Below, one piece after another: positions 55,176 to 63,711 of a stretch of DNA of 64,000 nucleotides. The notes under the pieces were generated by a model. It made no database searches. It worked only from the letters and a program-made list of their open reading frames with translations, and was not told where the DNA came from. Position numbers and translations under genes: made by a program. The DNA is from Methanosphaera sp. ISO3-F5 (GTDB lineage Archaea > Methanobacteriota > Methanobacteria > Methanobacteriales > Methanobacteriaceae): contig NZ_CP118753.2 of NCBI RefSeq assembly GCF_034480035.2, positions 248,001 to 312,000 on the forward strand. Direction: 5' to 3'. Position 1 is the first letter of the stretch; every line of letters starts with the position of its first letter.

Positions 55176-56519
55176 ATGAAACAATTATTTGGAACATTTG
55201 GAGTAAGAAGAATAGCAAACACAGTACTCACACCAGAATTTGCATCAAAAATAGCAGCAGCATATGGAACAAAAGTAAAAGGAACAATAGCTATAGGTTC
55301 AGACCCAAGAACATCCTCAGAAATGATTAAACATGCAGTAACTGCAGGACTATTATCTGCAGGATGTAATGTAGTGGACTTGGGAATGTTACCAACACCA
55401 GCAGTACAATATGCAGTAAGAAAATATTATGACGGTGGAATAATGATAACTGCATCACACAATCCACCAAAATACAATGGACTAAAACTATTAGATTCTG
55501 ATGGAATAGGAACACCTGATGATTTAGAAGAAGAAATTGAAGACATATACTTCAACGACAAACAAGAAAGAGTCACATGGGATAAAATAGGAAAAGCATA
55601 CAAACAAGACATCATAGATGAATACTGCGAAGAAGTAATAAAACGAGTAGATGCAGATAAAATCAGACAAGCAAAACTAAAAGTAGTACTTGACTGTGGA
55701 TCAGGAGCAGCATGTGGAACCACACCATTTATTATAAGAAAACTTGGATGTGAAATCACAACACTAAACTGCCAACCAGATGGAGCATTTCCTGGAAGAA
55801 ATCCAGAACCAACAGAAGACAACTTACAGGACCTGATAAAAGTAGTTAAAGCAACAGGAGCAGACATAGGAATAGCACATGATGGAGATGCTGACAGAAC
55901 AATATGCATAGACGAAAAAGGACAATTTGTATTTGGAGACAAATCATTCGCACTAGTAGAAAAATCAATGCTAGAAAAAAATAATGGTGGAAAAATAGTA
56001 ACAACAGTAGCTACAAGTAATGCTATTCGAGACATAGCATTAGAAAATAATGGTGAAATCATTCTAACAAGAGTGGGTGATTTAGTAGTAGCAAGAAAAC
56101 TCCAAGAAGTTGATGGACTATTTGGAGGAGAAGAAAATGGTGGACTAATATTCCCTGACTTTGTATATGGAAGAGACTCCGGATTAGCAACAGCAATGTT
56201 ACTAGAAATATTAGCAACAACAAAAAAACCATTATCTGAATTAATAAATGAACTACCAACATATTACTCTGAAAAAAGAAAAGTAGAATGTCCTGATGAT
56301 AAAAAACAATTCGTTGCAGAAAGTATAATAAATGACACAACAGAATATGAAGTAGACACAACAGATGGAGTAAAAGTAATTACAGATGAAGGATGGGTAA
56401 TTATAAGACCATCAGGAACAGAACCAATATACAGATGTTTCTCAGAAGCAAAAACTCCAGAAAAAGCAGCAGAACTAGCAGACTGGGGAATGACTTTAAT
56501 CGAAAAATATTTAGATTAG
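55176..56519 (+). CDS. glmM: Phosphoglucosamine mutase/phosphomannomutase family
   Basis: The 447-residue enzyme moves phosphate between C6 and C1 of a hexose (amine) phosphate to feed UDP-sugar synthesis. The active-site serine lies in MITASHNPPKYNGLKL (about residue 88), the metal loop is HDGDADRTIC (about 233), the sugar-specificity loop GGEENGGLIFPDF is near 315 and the phosphate loop RPSGTEPIYRCFSEAK near 412. The GEENGG motif favours glucosamine/glucose over mannose, but specificity is not certain. GGGAG lies 7 nt before the ATG. Confidence 0.88.
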   Translation: MKQLFGTFGVRRIANTVLTPEFASKIAAAYGTKVKGTIAIGSDPRTSSEMIKHAVTAGLLSAGCNVVDLGMLPTPAVQYAVRKYYDGGIMITASHNPPKYNGLKLLDSDGIGTPDDLEEEIEDIYFNDKQERVTWDKIGKAYKQDIIDEYCEEVIKRVDADKIRQAKLKVVLDCGSGAACGTTPFIIRKLGCEITTLNCQPDGAFPGRNPEPTEDNLQDLIKVVKATGADIGIAHDGDADRTICIDEKGQFVFGDKSFALVEKSMLEKNNGGKIVTTVATSNAIRDIALENNGEIILTRVGDLVVARKLQEVDGLFGGEENGGLIFPDFVYGRDSGLATAMLLEILATTKKPLSELINELPTYYSEKRKVECPDDKKQFVAESIINDTTEYEVDTTDGVKVITDEGWVIIRPSGTEPIYRCFSEAKTPEKAAELADWGMTLIEKYLD

Positions 56520-56669
56520 AAAAAATGATTAAATACCTTTCATCCCTTTAAAACTTTTTTTTAAATAAAACCACTTATAAAACTAGTTCACTCTTTTTAA
56601 AATTTATTATCAACACATAACAAAATTATATATTAGATAAGAAAACAAATAATAGGAGAATAAAAAAAA

Positions 56670-57233
56670 ATGTCAGACATAAAAAAGGAAATAGCCAGCA
56701 GAGTAAAAGATATGCGAGAAGTATGTGAAATAAGCATACAAGAAATGGCAGAAAAACTAGATCTACCAATAAAAACATACGAATCATATGAAACAGGAAA
56801 TGTAGACATACCTGCAAGTATACTATATGAAGCATCACAAATATTCAATGTAGATACAAGTCTCTTACTAACAGGAGAAGACACAAGAATGAGTGTATTC
56901 GCAGTAACACGAAAAGACAAAGGAGTAAGAATAAACAGGAGAGAAGCATATGATTATGAAAACTTGGCATCAAGCTTCACACACAAAACAATAGAACCAT
57001 TCATAGTAACAGTAATGCCAAGAGAAGATAATTACATACCTGAACCAAACTATCATAAAGGATATGAATTTGTATATGTACTCGAAGGAAAATTAAGATT
57101 ATACATCAAAGACAATATCCTAGACTTAAATGAAGGAGACTCAGTATACTTCGACTCACAACATAAACATTCAATGATAGCATTAGAAAACAAAGCAGTA
57201 AAATTCCTAGATGTACTAAACAATAATGAGTAG
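56670..57233 (+). CDS. XRE-family regulator with cupin sensor domain
   Basis: The 187-residue protein has a helix-turn-helix (about residues 10-65: [18 protein letters not shown] and [19 protein letters not shown]) and a cupin domain (about 115-185: [31 protein letters not shown]) that could bind a small metabolite. GGAG lies before the ATG. It starts just before the CoA synthetase gene (8 bp gap), with which it almost certainly forms an operon. It likely controls that gene in response to a carboxylic acid or thioester. Confidence 0.85.
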   Translation: MSDIKKEIASRVKDMREVCEISIQEMAEKLDLPIKTYESYETGNVDIPASILYEASQIFNVDTSLLLTGEDTRMSVFAVTRKDKGVRINRREAYDYENLASSFTHKTIEPFIVTVMPREDNYIPEPNYHKGYEFVYVLEGKLRLYIKDNILDLNEGDSVYFDSQHKHSMIALENKAVKFLDVLNNNE

Positions 57234-57241
57234 GTGAAGAA

Positions 57242-58918
57242 ATGGTTTCATTACTAAACAAATACATAAACAGGGATGACTTCACATCATATGAAGATTT
57301 CAACCAAAATTTTAAAATTAACGTACCAGAAGACTTTAACTTTGCATATGACATAGTAGATACCTATGCAAGAGAATGTCCTGATAAAGTAGCATTATCC
57401 TGGTGTGATGACAATGAAGATAAAGTATTCACATTCAAAGACTTAAAAACATTAAGTGACAAAGCAGCAAACTTTTTCACATCACTAGGAATAACAAAAG
57501 GAGACAGAGTACTGCTTACACTAAAAAGCAGATACGACTTCTGGTACTGTATGCTTGCACTACATAAAATAAAAGCAATAGCCGTACCTGCAACACACAT
57601 GCTAAAACCTGAAGATATAGAATATAGGATAACTTCTGGTGGAATAAAAACAGTAATAGTAATTAGAGAGGATGGTGTTCCTGAAAACTATGCTGAAGTA
57701 GAAGAAACACTGGGAATAACACTCAATAAAATATTTGTAGGAACACAACCAAAAGAAGGATGGTATGATCTACGAGAAGAAGTAAAAAAAGCATCATCAA
57801 ACTTCCCAAGACCAACCTATGAAGATGACTCTGTAGAAGACACATCAGTATTGTTCTTTTCATCAGGATCAACAGGACAGCCTAAAATGATAAAACACAG
57901 TTTTGGTTACCCACTAGCACACATAGTAACATCACACTACTGGCATCAAGTAGTAGAAGGTGGATTACACTATACAATAGCAGATACAGGATGGGGAAAA
58001 GCATTATGGGGAGAAATATATGGACCATGGATATCTGGATCAGGAATATACATCTATGACTATGACCGATTCCATCCTTATGAAGTATTATCAAAAGCAT
58101 TAGACCACAAAATAACAACACTATGTTGTCCACCAACAATGTACAGATTCTTCATTAAAGAAAACATAGACCAACTGGACTTTTCCTCATTACAACATGT
58201 AACAACTGCTGGTGAACCATTAAATGATGAAGTATTTTATAAATTCCAAGAATTAACTGGATTAAGCATAAGAGAATCTTTTGGACAAACAGAAACTGTG
58301 GCAACAATAGCAAACTTCCCTTGGCTAGATATAAAACTGGGATCAATGGGGAAACCAGCACCACTATTTGATATTAAATTATTAAACCCTGAAGGACAAG
58401 AGTGTGATGTTGGAGAAGAAGGTGAGATAGTATTTGATATATCTGATGGATATCCATTAGGACTTTTTAAAGGATACTATAATAATGAAGAAAAAACTAA
58501 TGAAACAATCTATGGTGGATACTACCATACTGGGGATTCCGCATGGAAAGATGAGGATGGTTACTACTGGTATAAAGGTAGAATTGATGATATAATTAAA
58601 AGTTCCGGTTACAAAATAGGACCTTATGAAGTAGAAAGTGCATTACTGTCTCATAGTGCAGTACTTGACTGTGCAGTAACAGGAATACCACATCCAATAA
58701 GAGGTCAAATAGTAAAGGCAACAATAGTTTTATCAGAAGGATACACACCATCGGAAGAATTAACAAAAGATATACAAAACCATGTTAAACATGTAACAGC
58801 ACCTTACAAGTATCCAAGAGCAATAGAGTATGTTGATGAATTACCTAAAACTATTAGTGGAAAAATAATGAGAAAACAGATAAGAGTAGCTGACGAAGAA
58901 AAATATAAAAACGAATAA
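57242..58918 (+). CDS. AMP-forming acyl/acetyl-CoA synthetase
   Basis: The 558-residue enzyme activates a carboxylic acid with ATP and CoA. The P-loop is [15 protein letters not shown] (about 202), the A5-type motif [12 protein letters not shown] (about 342), the hinge [22 protein letters not shown] (in two parts, about 425-450) and the catalytic Lys lies in [14 protein letters not shown] (about 540). It belongs to the medium-chain/acetyl synthetase group of AMP-forming enzymes. In an acetate-dependent methanogen, acetate is the most likely substrate, but that is inference. AGGTG lies 6 nt before the ATG. Confidence 0.86.
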   Translation: MVSLLNKYINRDDFTSYEDFNQNFKINVPEDFNFAYDIVDTYARECPDKVALSWCDDNEDKVFTFKDLKTLSDKAANFFTSLGITKGDRVLLTLKSRYDFWYCMLALHKIKAIAVPATHMLKPEDIEYRITSGGIKTVIVIREDGVPENYAEVEETLGITLNKIFVGTQPKEGWYDLREEVKKASSNFPRPTYEDDSVEDTSVLFFSSGSTGQPKMIKHSFGYPLAHIVTSHYWHQVVEGGLHYTIADTGWGKALWGEIYGPWISGSGIYIYDYDRFHPYEVLSKALDHKITTLCCPPTMYRFFIKENIDQLDFSSLQHVTTAGEPLNDEVFYKFQELTGLSIRESFGQTETVATIANFPWLDIKLGSMGKPAPLFDIKLLNPEGQECDVGEEGEIVFDISDGYPLGLFKGYYNNEEKTNETIYGGYYHTGDSAWKDEDGYYWYKGRIDDIIKSSGYKIGPYEVESALLSHSAVLDCAVTGIPHPIRGQIVKATIVLSEGYTPSEELTKDIQNHVKHVTAPYKYPRAIEYVDELPKTISGKIMRKQIRVADEEKYKNE

Positions 58919-59081
58919 CTAACTTTTTTTTATTATACCTTTTTTTTGGATTTGGACAGATACAGTAGAATGTTCTGGAATAAATCATTTTTTTTTAGTA
59001 GTATCTATGTTTAATTATTAGAATAATTTGTTTATTATTAAAAAAGAGTGTTGTTTGGGGATTAGAGTAAGTTTAGTTTTT

Positions 59082-59375
59082 TTATTTGTGTCTTTGTATA
59101 AGTTCTTCAAATAAGTCATCTAGGGGTATTCCTTTGTATGCTAAGTTTAATATTGTGAAAAATATTAAGTCTGCTGATTCATGCACCAAGTCTTCATTAT
59201 TTTTACTTGCAAGTATGACTTCGGTAGCTTCTTCACCTAACTTTTCAAGTATTTTATCTTCGGCTTTTTTTTCTGAGTCTTGCATTAGTTGTGATGTATA
59301 TGAATCGGTTGGATTATTCTTTCTATCTATTAGTGTATCATACACTTCTCTTATAATATTATCTTTCATAATCAT
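59082..59375 (-). CDS. hisE: Phosphoribosyl-ATP pyrophosphohydrolase
   Basis: This 97-residue enzyme cleaves phosphoribosyl-ATP to phosphoribosyl-AMP in histidine synthesis. The helical family motifs are [18 protein letters not shown] (about residue 37) and [19 protein letters not shown] (about 64). The ATG at 59375 follows the stop codon of the CBS gene directly (TGAATG); the in-frame ATG at 59369 is an alternative. HisI and other his genes are not in this window. Confidence 0.92.
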   Translation of the reverse strand: MIMKDNIIREVYDTLIDRKNNPTDSYTSQLMQDSEKKAEDKILEKLGEEATEVILASKNNEDLVHESADLIFFTILNLAYKGIPLDDLFEELIQRHK

Positions 59376-60182
59376 TCACTTCTTAATTGTCGTATTTTTA
59401 TCCCTTAAACTACCCGTTATTGCGATTAATGGATGTTGCGCATCATTAATTATCTCAATATCCTCAATTGTATGAATGCCATTCTTTTCAGCAGTCTTTT
59501 CTATTCCTAATTTTATAGGTTTATCTATTGTTATTACATATGCTAATATTTCATCATTACCCATTTGTGTTGATGCAACTAATCTATGATGTCCATCTAT
59601 TACAAGATATTTATGTTCATCTACTTTCACGGACATTATTGGCTCTGCTAATCCTTTTTCTATTTCATAAGTTCTTCCCTGCAATTCATCTGCATAAACT
59701 TTGTCCTGTGTTGGTTTTAAATATGATACATTAATTTTTTCTTTAGTTAGTTCTGTTTTAACATCATATAATTGTTCTAGTGTTTGTCTATACTGACTTA
59801 CTTTTTCAGGTGTTGATCGTTCTATGTGTGATCGAAGAATGTCTGTGTTTGTTATTATTCCTAATACTTTTTTCTTTTCATTTGTCACAGGTAATCTAGA
59901 TATTCCCATCCTGAACATTACTCGTGCTGCATCATTGATTGATAATTCTTCGTTTGCTATTACTATGTCGTCTGACATCATTCCTCTAACAGTTGGTTTT
60001 GAATCTCTGATAAGAAGGTCGGATGCAGTGATTATGCCTACGATTTGGTTATCTTTTTCTACTGGGAATCCATCGTGTCCTGTGTTTTTTATGATTTTCT
60101 TAATTTCTGGTATTGGCATATCTGGATCTACTGTAATTACATTTCTTGTCATGTAATCTTTAACTTTTTTGTAATCACTCAT
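59376..60182 (-). CDS. CBS-domain protein fused to a ParB/Srx-like domain
   Basis: The 268-residue protein has two CBS domains (about residues 5-120; YMTRNVITVDPDMPI and MMSDDIVIANEELSIN), which bind adenine nucleotides, and then a ParB/sulfiredoxin-like domain (about 140-268) with PTQDKVYADEL, GLAEPIMSVKV and VIDGHHRLVAS. The DGHHR motif is also found in archaeal free-serine kinases (SerK) of the same fold, so a kinase role is possible and is better supported than DNA segregation. I start at the ATG at 60182, where GGAGAG lies 5 nt upstream; the frame opens at 60200. It is directly coupled to hisE. Confidence 0.8.
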   Translation of the reverse strand: MSDYKKVKDYMTRNVITVDPDMPIPEIKKIIKNTGHDGFPVEKDNQIVGIITASDLLIRDSKPTVRGMMSDDIVIANEELSINDAARVMFRMGISRLPVTNEKKKVLGIITNTDILRSHIERSTPEKVSQYRQTLEQLYDVKTELTKEKINVSYLKPTQDKVYADELQGRTYEIEKGLAEPIMSVKVDEHKYLVIDGHHRLVASTQMGNDEILAYVITIDKPIKLGIEKTAEKNGIHTIEDIEIINDAQHPLIAITGSLRDKNTTIKK

Positions 60183-60224
60183 CAAATCTCTCCATTTCAT
60201 TGTTAATGGGGGGGATAAATTAAA

Positions 60225-61583
60225 TTATAAAGAATCTAATTTATCTTTTATTATTTTGTTTGCTTCTCCGGCATTTGCTTTTCCACGGGTTAATCTCATT
60301 ACTTGTCCTACTAGGAAGTTTACTGCATTTTCTTTTCCATTTTTGTAATCAGTTACTGCTTGTGGATTTTCTTCTATTGCTTGTTCTACTGCTTTTATTA
60401 CAGCATCATCCTCTACTACTCCGATAATGTCCATTTCTTTTCCTATTTCTGTAGGTGTTTTATCGTTTCCAGGCATTTGTTCTATCAGTTTGTGTGCTGC
60501 TTCAGGTGTTACTTGTTTCGTGTTTATTAGTTCTATTAGTTCGATGATATCCTCTGGTGTTATTTTACTTTCAGTGTATTCAATTTTGTTGTAATGTAAT
60601 ACACGTTTGAGTTCATCTCTCATTAATCTTGTTGCTACATTAGCATCTACTTTTTTACATACTTCTTCGAATGCATCTGCTAGTTCTAATTCTGATGTTA
60701 ATACTTTAGCATCTGCTTCGTCTATACCATATTGTTCTACAAATCTTGCACTTTTAAGGTGTGCTGGTTCTGGCATTACTTCTCTGATTTCTTCTACATG
60801 GTTTGGGTCAATTTGTAATGGTGGTAAATCTGGGTCTGGGATGTATCGGTAATCATCAGCGTCTTCTTTTGATCTCATAGGTACTGTTATCATTTGTGAT
60901 TCGAGGAATGCTCTTGTTTCTTGTTGAACTTCTCCACCACGACGTAATATGTTTTTTTGTCTTATTAATTCGAATTTAAGTACTTTGTATGCACCACGGA
61001 TTGAGTTAACGTTTTTAACTTCAGCTCTTTTTCCTCCTTCAATGGAGATGTTTACGTCAGCTCTCATAGTTCCTTCTCCACGAGTACATCCACTGTAGTT
61101 TAATACACGTACTAATTCGTTTAGGAAGTTTCTGGCTTCTTCAGGTGATTTCATGTCTGGTTCTGTTACGATTTCTATTAGTGGAATTCCTGATCTATTA
61201 AAGTCAACTGTTCCTCTGTCTGGTTTATATTGTCCTGGATCTTCTTCCACGTGTATTTCATGGATTCTTACACCATTTAATTCACCATTTATTCCAACAG
61301 GTACGGATGTTCTCTGGTATCCACTGGATAAATCAGGATAATCGTAGTGTTTTCTCATAAAGTATATGATTTCGTCAGAGATGTCACATCCTAACATTAA
61401 TGCTACTTTTATTGCTTTGTCTAATACACTTTGGTTTGGTGGGTATGGTTTTGCTCCTGGTTGGTTTAAACATACATGGCATATGTTTGTGTTGTTAGGG
61501 GCTGATTGGTAGTTTGTTGGACAACTACAAAATAGTTTTGAATTTGTATCTAATTGAACGTGGATTTCAAGACCACACATCAT
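60225..61583 (-). CDS. gatB: Aspartyl/glutamyl-tRNA amidotransferase subunit B
   Basis: The 452-residue subunit of the amidotransferase converts Asp-tRNA(Asn) to Asn-tRNA(Asn), and possibly Glu to Gln. It begins MMCGLEIHVQL and has LFCSCPTNY (zinc-type region), YPDLSSGYQRTS, NRSGIPLIEIVTEPDM and ADVNISIEGGKRAEVKNVNS, which are diagnostic. The C-terminal helical and YqeY domains are present. A strong GGAGG at 61600-61604 is 16 nt before the ATG used here but 7 nt before an in-frame ATT at 61592, so the real N-terminus may be ITD longer. GatA and GatC are not in this window. Confidence 0.95.
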   Translation of the reverse strand: MMCGLEIHVQLDTNSKLFCSCPTNYQSAPNNTNICHVCLNQPGAKPYPPNQSVLDKAIKVALMLGCDISDEIIYFMRKHYDYPDLSSGYQRTSVPVGINGELNGVRIHEIHVEEDPGQYKPDRGTVDFNRSGIPLIEIVTEPDMKSPEEARNFLNELVRVLNYSGCTRGEGTMRADVNISIEGGKRAEVKNVNSIRGAYKVLKFELIRQKNILRRGGEVQQETRAFLESQMITVPMRSKEDADDYRYIPDPDLPPLQIDPNHVEEIREVMPEPAHLKSARFVEQYGIDEADAKVLTSELELADAFEEVCKKVDANVATRLMRDELKRVLHYNKIEYTESKITPEDIIELIELINTKQVTPEAAHKLIEQMPGNDKTPTEIGKEMDIIGVVEDDAVIKAVEQAIEENPQAVTDYKNGKENAVNFLVGQVMRLTRGKANAGEANKIIKDKLDSL

Positions 61584-61716
61584 GTCTGTAATAATTATTC
61601 CTCCAATTCCGATTTTTTATTTTTTTATAGAAAGATAATATTATATTATATATTTATATTTTGATTTTCAATTAATTTAAATTTTTATATTTTTTTCTTT
61701 GGTTATGTTTTTTAAT

Positions 61717-62727
61717 TTAAATTCTTTTAATATCTAAGTTATCATAACACATATCAATATATCTCTGGATGTAAGGTTCTAGTTCTGGTCTAAGGTTGTT
61801 TCCTTTCTTTAATAAGTTCATGTTCGAAAAACTTCCTTTTAATTCACGATCTGCCCAATATACTTCTTCTTCAACTCTTTTTCCAAATCGGTTTCCGTAC
61901 ATTTTAAACAAAGGAAATTTTGTTAATCCATTACTTCCTGCTTTAAGCAGTACTCCCATATTTGCAAGGTTGTCTGTCCAGGTTCCTGTAATTATTTCTA
62001 TGTTTGGGAATCTAATTCTTGTACTTGCAACTATGCTTGCATAATATAATGATGCAGGTTGTGGTGTTAAATGATATGCTGTATCAGGATGCGGATTTAA
62101 TGAATAAAATATTATACGATCTATTTCTAGTTCTTCAATTAGATCAAATAAATCATTAATATGTTCTATTTCTTCGCCTAATCCTATTATGATTGTTATT
62201 GCTTTTTTATATCCCAGTTCTCCGGCAGTTTTTAGCATATTTTTGATATCGGGTATGGATTTACTTGGACATATTTCATCATGAAATTTGGGGTTAGCTG
62301 TTTCTACGGCACCTGTGACTCCTATTATTTCATCACCATATTGGTCTAATTCATCTGTTATACCTATATTTAACCAAACAGGATTGTCTGTAATGTCATA
62401 TATTGTTTCGGATATTTCTTTTATTTCTTGGGTGGTGTATATTCCATATCCTCCGGATAAAAATTCTATATTCCAACCCATTCTTTTTGTTAATTCAGCT
62501 TCGGCATATATTCCCTTTACATGACGTTTTGCTTTGTCTGGATTATTTATTCTATCTTTTTGTGATGACATATAACAGAATTTACAGTCTCCTTTTTCAC
62601 ACCACCATGAAAGGAATATTGCTCGTTCTAATGTCACTTTTTTTCCATGAGTTTTGCGTGTTATTTTATCTGCTTCGATAAGTAAATCAAATATTTCTTT
62701 ATTTTTGATTTTTCCTATTAAATCCAT
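61717..62727 (-). CDS. Radical SAM protein, BioB-like, with C-x4-C-x2-C motif
   Basis: The 336-residue radical-SAM enzyme opens with an unusual cluster site: CEKGDCKFCYMSS, i.e. C-x4-C-x2-C, rather than the canonical C-x3-C-x2-C. The (beta/alpha)6 barrel follows with GGYGIYTTQEIKEI, VTGAVETANPKFHDEICPSK, ITIIIGLGEE and NPHPDTAYHLTPQPAS. The last matches a biotin-synthase-like tail. In methanogens such non-canonical spacing is known in cofactor enzymes of the Hmd set, but I cannot assign this one. GGAG lies 10 nt before the ATG. It is the first gene of the minus-strand run ending in hisE. Confidence 0.8.
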   Translation of the reverse strand: MDLIGKIKNKEIFDLLIEADKITRKTHGKKVTLERAIFLSWWCEKGDCKFCYMSSQKDRINNPDKAKRHVKGIYAEAELTKRMGWNIEFLSGGYGIYTTQEIKEISETIYDITDNPVWLNIGITDELDQYGDEIIGVTGAVETANPKFHDEICPSKSIPDIKNMLKTAGELGYKKAITIIIGLGEEIEHINDLFDLIEELEIDRIIFYSLNPHPDTAYHLTPQPASLYYASIVASTRIRFPNIEIITGTWTDNLANMGVLLKAGSNGLTKFPLFKMYGNRFGKRVEEEVYWADRELKGSFSNMNLLKKGNNLRPELEPYIQRYIDMCYDNLDIKRI

Positions 62728-62857
62728 TTTTTTTGGACTCCTTTTTTAGATATCTTATTATAGTTTTTAATTTTTATTCTATTAATTATTTAACACTTTT
62801 TTAGTACTTATTTTTATTGTTTTATTATTTTATTTTTCTTTTTTTATTTTTCGTTTT

Positions 62858-62878
62858 ACCTTAAAGTATATATACTAT
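62858..62878 (+). promoter_or_regulatory. Upstream promoter of the tRNA array
   Basis: ACCTTAAAGTATATATACT matches the tRNA-Met promoter at 21156 at 16 of 19 positions. It is 100 bp before the first tRNA, further away than normal, so a short RNA or a leader would be made before the tRNA. Confidence 0.5.
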
Positions 62879-62908
62879 GAAAACAAATATTATATTGTAC
62901 TGAAACTG

Positions 62909-62928
62909 TTAAGCTATATTTAGCTTAA
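62909..62928 (+). promoter_or_regulatory. Perfect 8-bp hairpin between two tRNA promoters
   Basis: TTAAGCTA and TAGCTTAA pair perfectly around TATT. It lies between the distal promoter (62858) and the proximal one (62931). It might terminate or process the distal transcript or be an operator. Confidence 0.4.
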
Positions 62929-62930
62929 TG

Positions 62931-62947
62931 GGAAAGTTTATATATAA
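62931..62947 (+). promoter_or_regulatory. Proximal promoter of the tRNA array
   Basis: GGAAAGTTTATATATAA ends 33 nt before tRNA-Asn. The purine-rich BRE and TTTATATA box are in normal archaeal position, giving a start near 62967. Confidence 0.5.
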
Positions 62948-62980
62948 TTATTTATAAATAAACTATTGTAAGATGGAAGT

Positions 62981-63053
<73 letters not shown>

Positions 63054-63064
63054 CTATATTACTT

Positions 63065-63141
<77 letters not shown>

Positions 63142-63160
63142 TACAAAAATTTAGTATATT

Positions 63161-63235
63161 GCTCCGATAGTGTAGTCCGGCCAATCATTTCGGCCTTTCG
63201 AGCCGAAGACTCGGGTTCGAATCCCGGTCGGAGCA
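63161..63235 (+). tRNA. tRNA-Glu (TTC), copy 1
   Basis: Acceptor GCTCCGA/TCGGAGC with discriminator A. The anticodon stem TCGGC/GCCGA holds the loop CTTTCGA, which gives TTC. It is identical over all 75 nt to the copy at 63570. The loop insert gives a longer D arm, as is normal for archaeal Glu tRNAs. Confidence 0.95.
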
Positions 63236-63306
63236 TTTCTAGAACTTTTTATTTTATATAATATTTATTCATGTTTTTAGTTTCTAGAACAATAGTAAGC
63301 GTAACA

Positions 63307-63319
63307 TTCCTATATAAAG
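63307..63319 (+). promoter_or_regulatory. TATA box upstream of tRNA-Leu
   Basis: TTCCTATATAAAG lies 27-39 nt before the tRNA-Leu gene and fits an archaeal TATA box, so Leu probably begins a second transcript within the array. Confidence 0.45.
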
Positions 63320-63345
63320 TATGCGGAAAAAACAATATTTTATAT

Positions 63346-63429
<84 letters not shown>

Positions 63430-63456
63430 CTCTAGAAGGAATATGTAATATGTTAT

Positions 63457-63528
63457 GCCGGAGTAGGATAGTGGTTATTCTTCAGGACTGTGGATCCTGT
63501 GACTCGGGTTCGATTCTCGGCTCCGGCC
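63457..63528 (+). tRNA. tRNA-His (GTG) without an encoded G-1
   Basis: Acceptor GCCGGAG/CTCCGGC with discriminator C at 63528. The anticodon stem CAGGA/TCCTG holds CTGTGGA, giving GTG. The base before the first acceptor position is T (63456), so the extra G-1 needed by HisRS is not in the gene and must be added after transcription. Confidence 0.93.
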
Positions 63529-63569
63529 CCATTTTAAAAATAAATTAAATTAATTTATTTAAGTAAGTA

Positions 63570-63644
63570 GCTCCGATAGTGTAGTCCGGCCAATCATTTC
63601 GGCCTTTCGAGCCGAAGACTCGGGTTCGAATCCCGGTCGGAGCA
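63570..63644 (+). tRNA. tRNA-Glu (TTC), copy 2
   Basis: Identical in all 75 nt to the copy at 63161. Flanking bases differ on both sides, so the duplication is old or the copies are kept identical by gene conversion. Confidence 0.95.
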
Positions 63645-63711
63645 TTTACCAATTTACTCATTTTATAAAAAATTTTATCATAATCTATAGAAAAAAAAAT
63701 AGAAAATAAAA

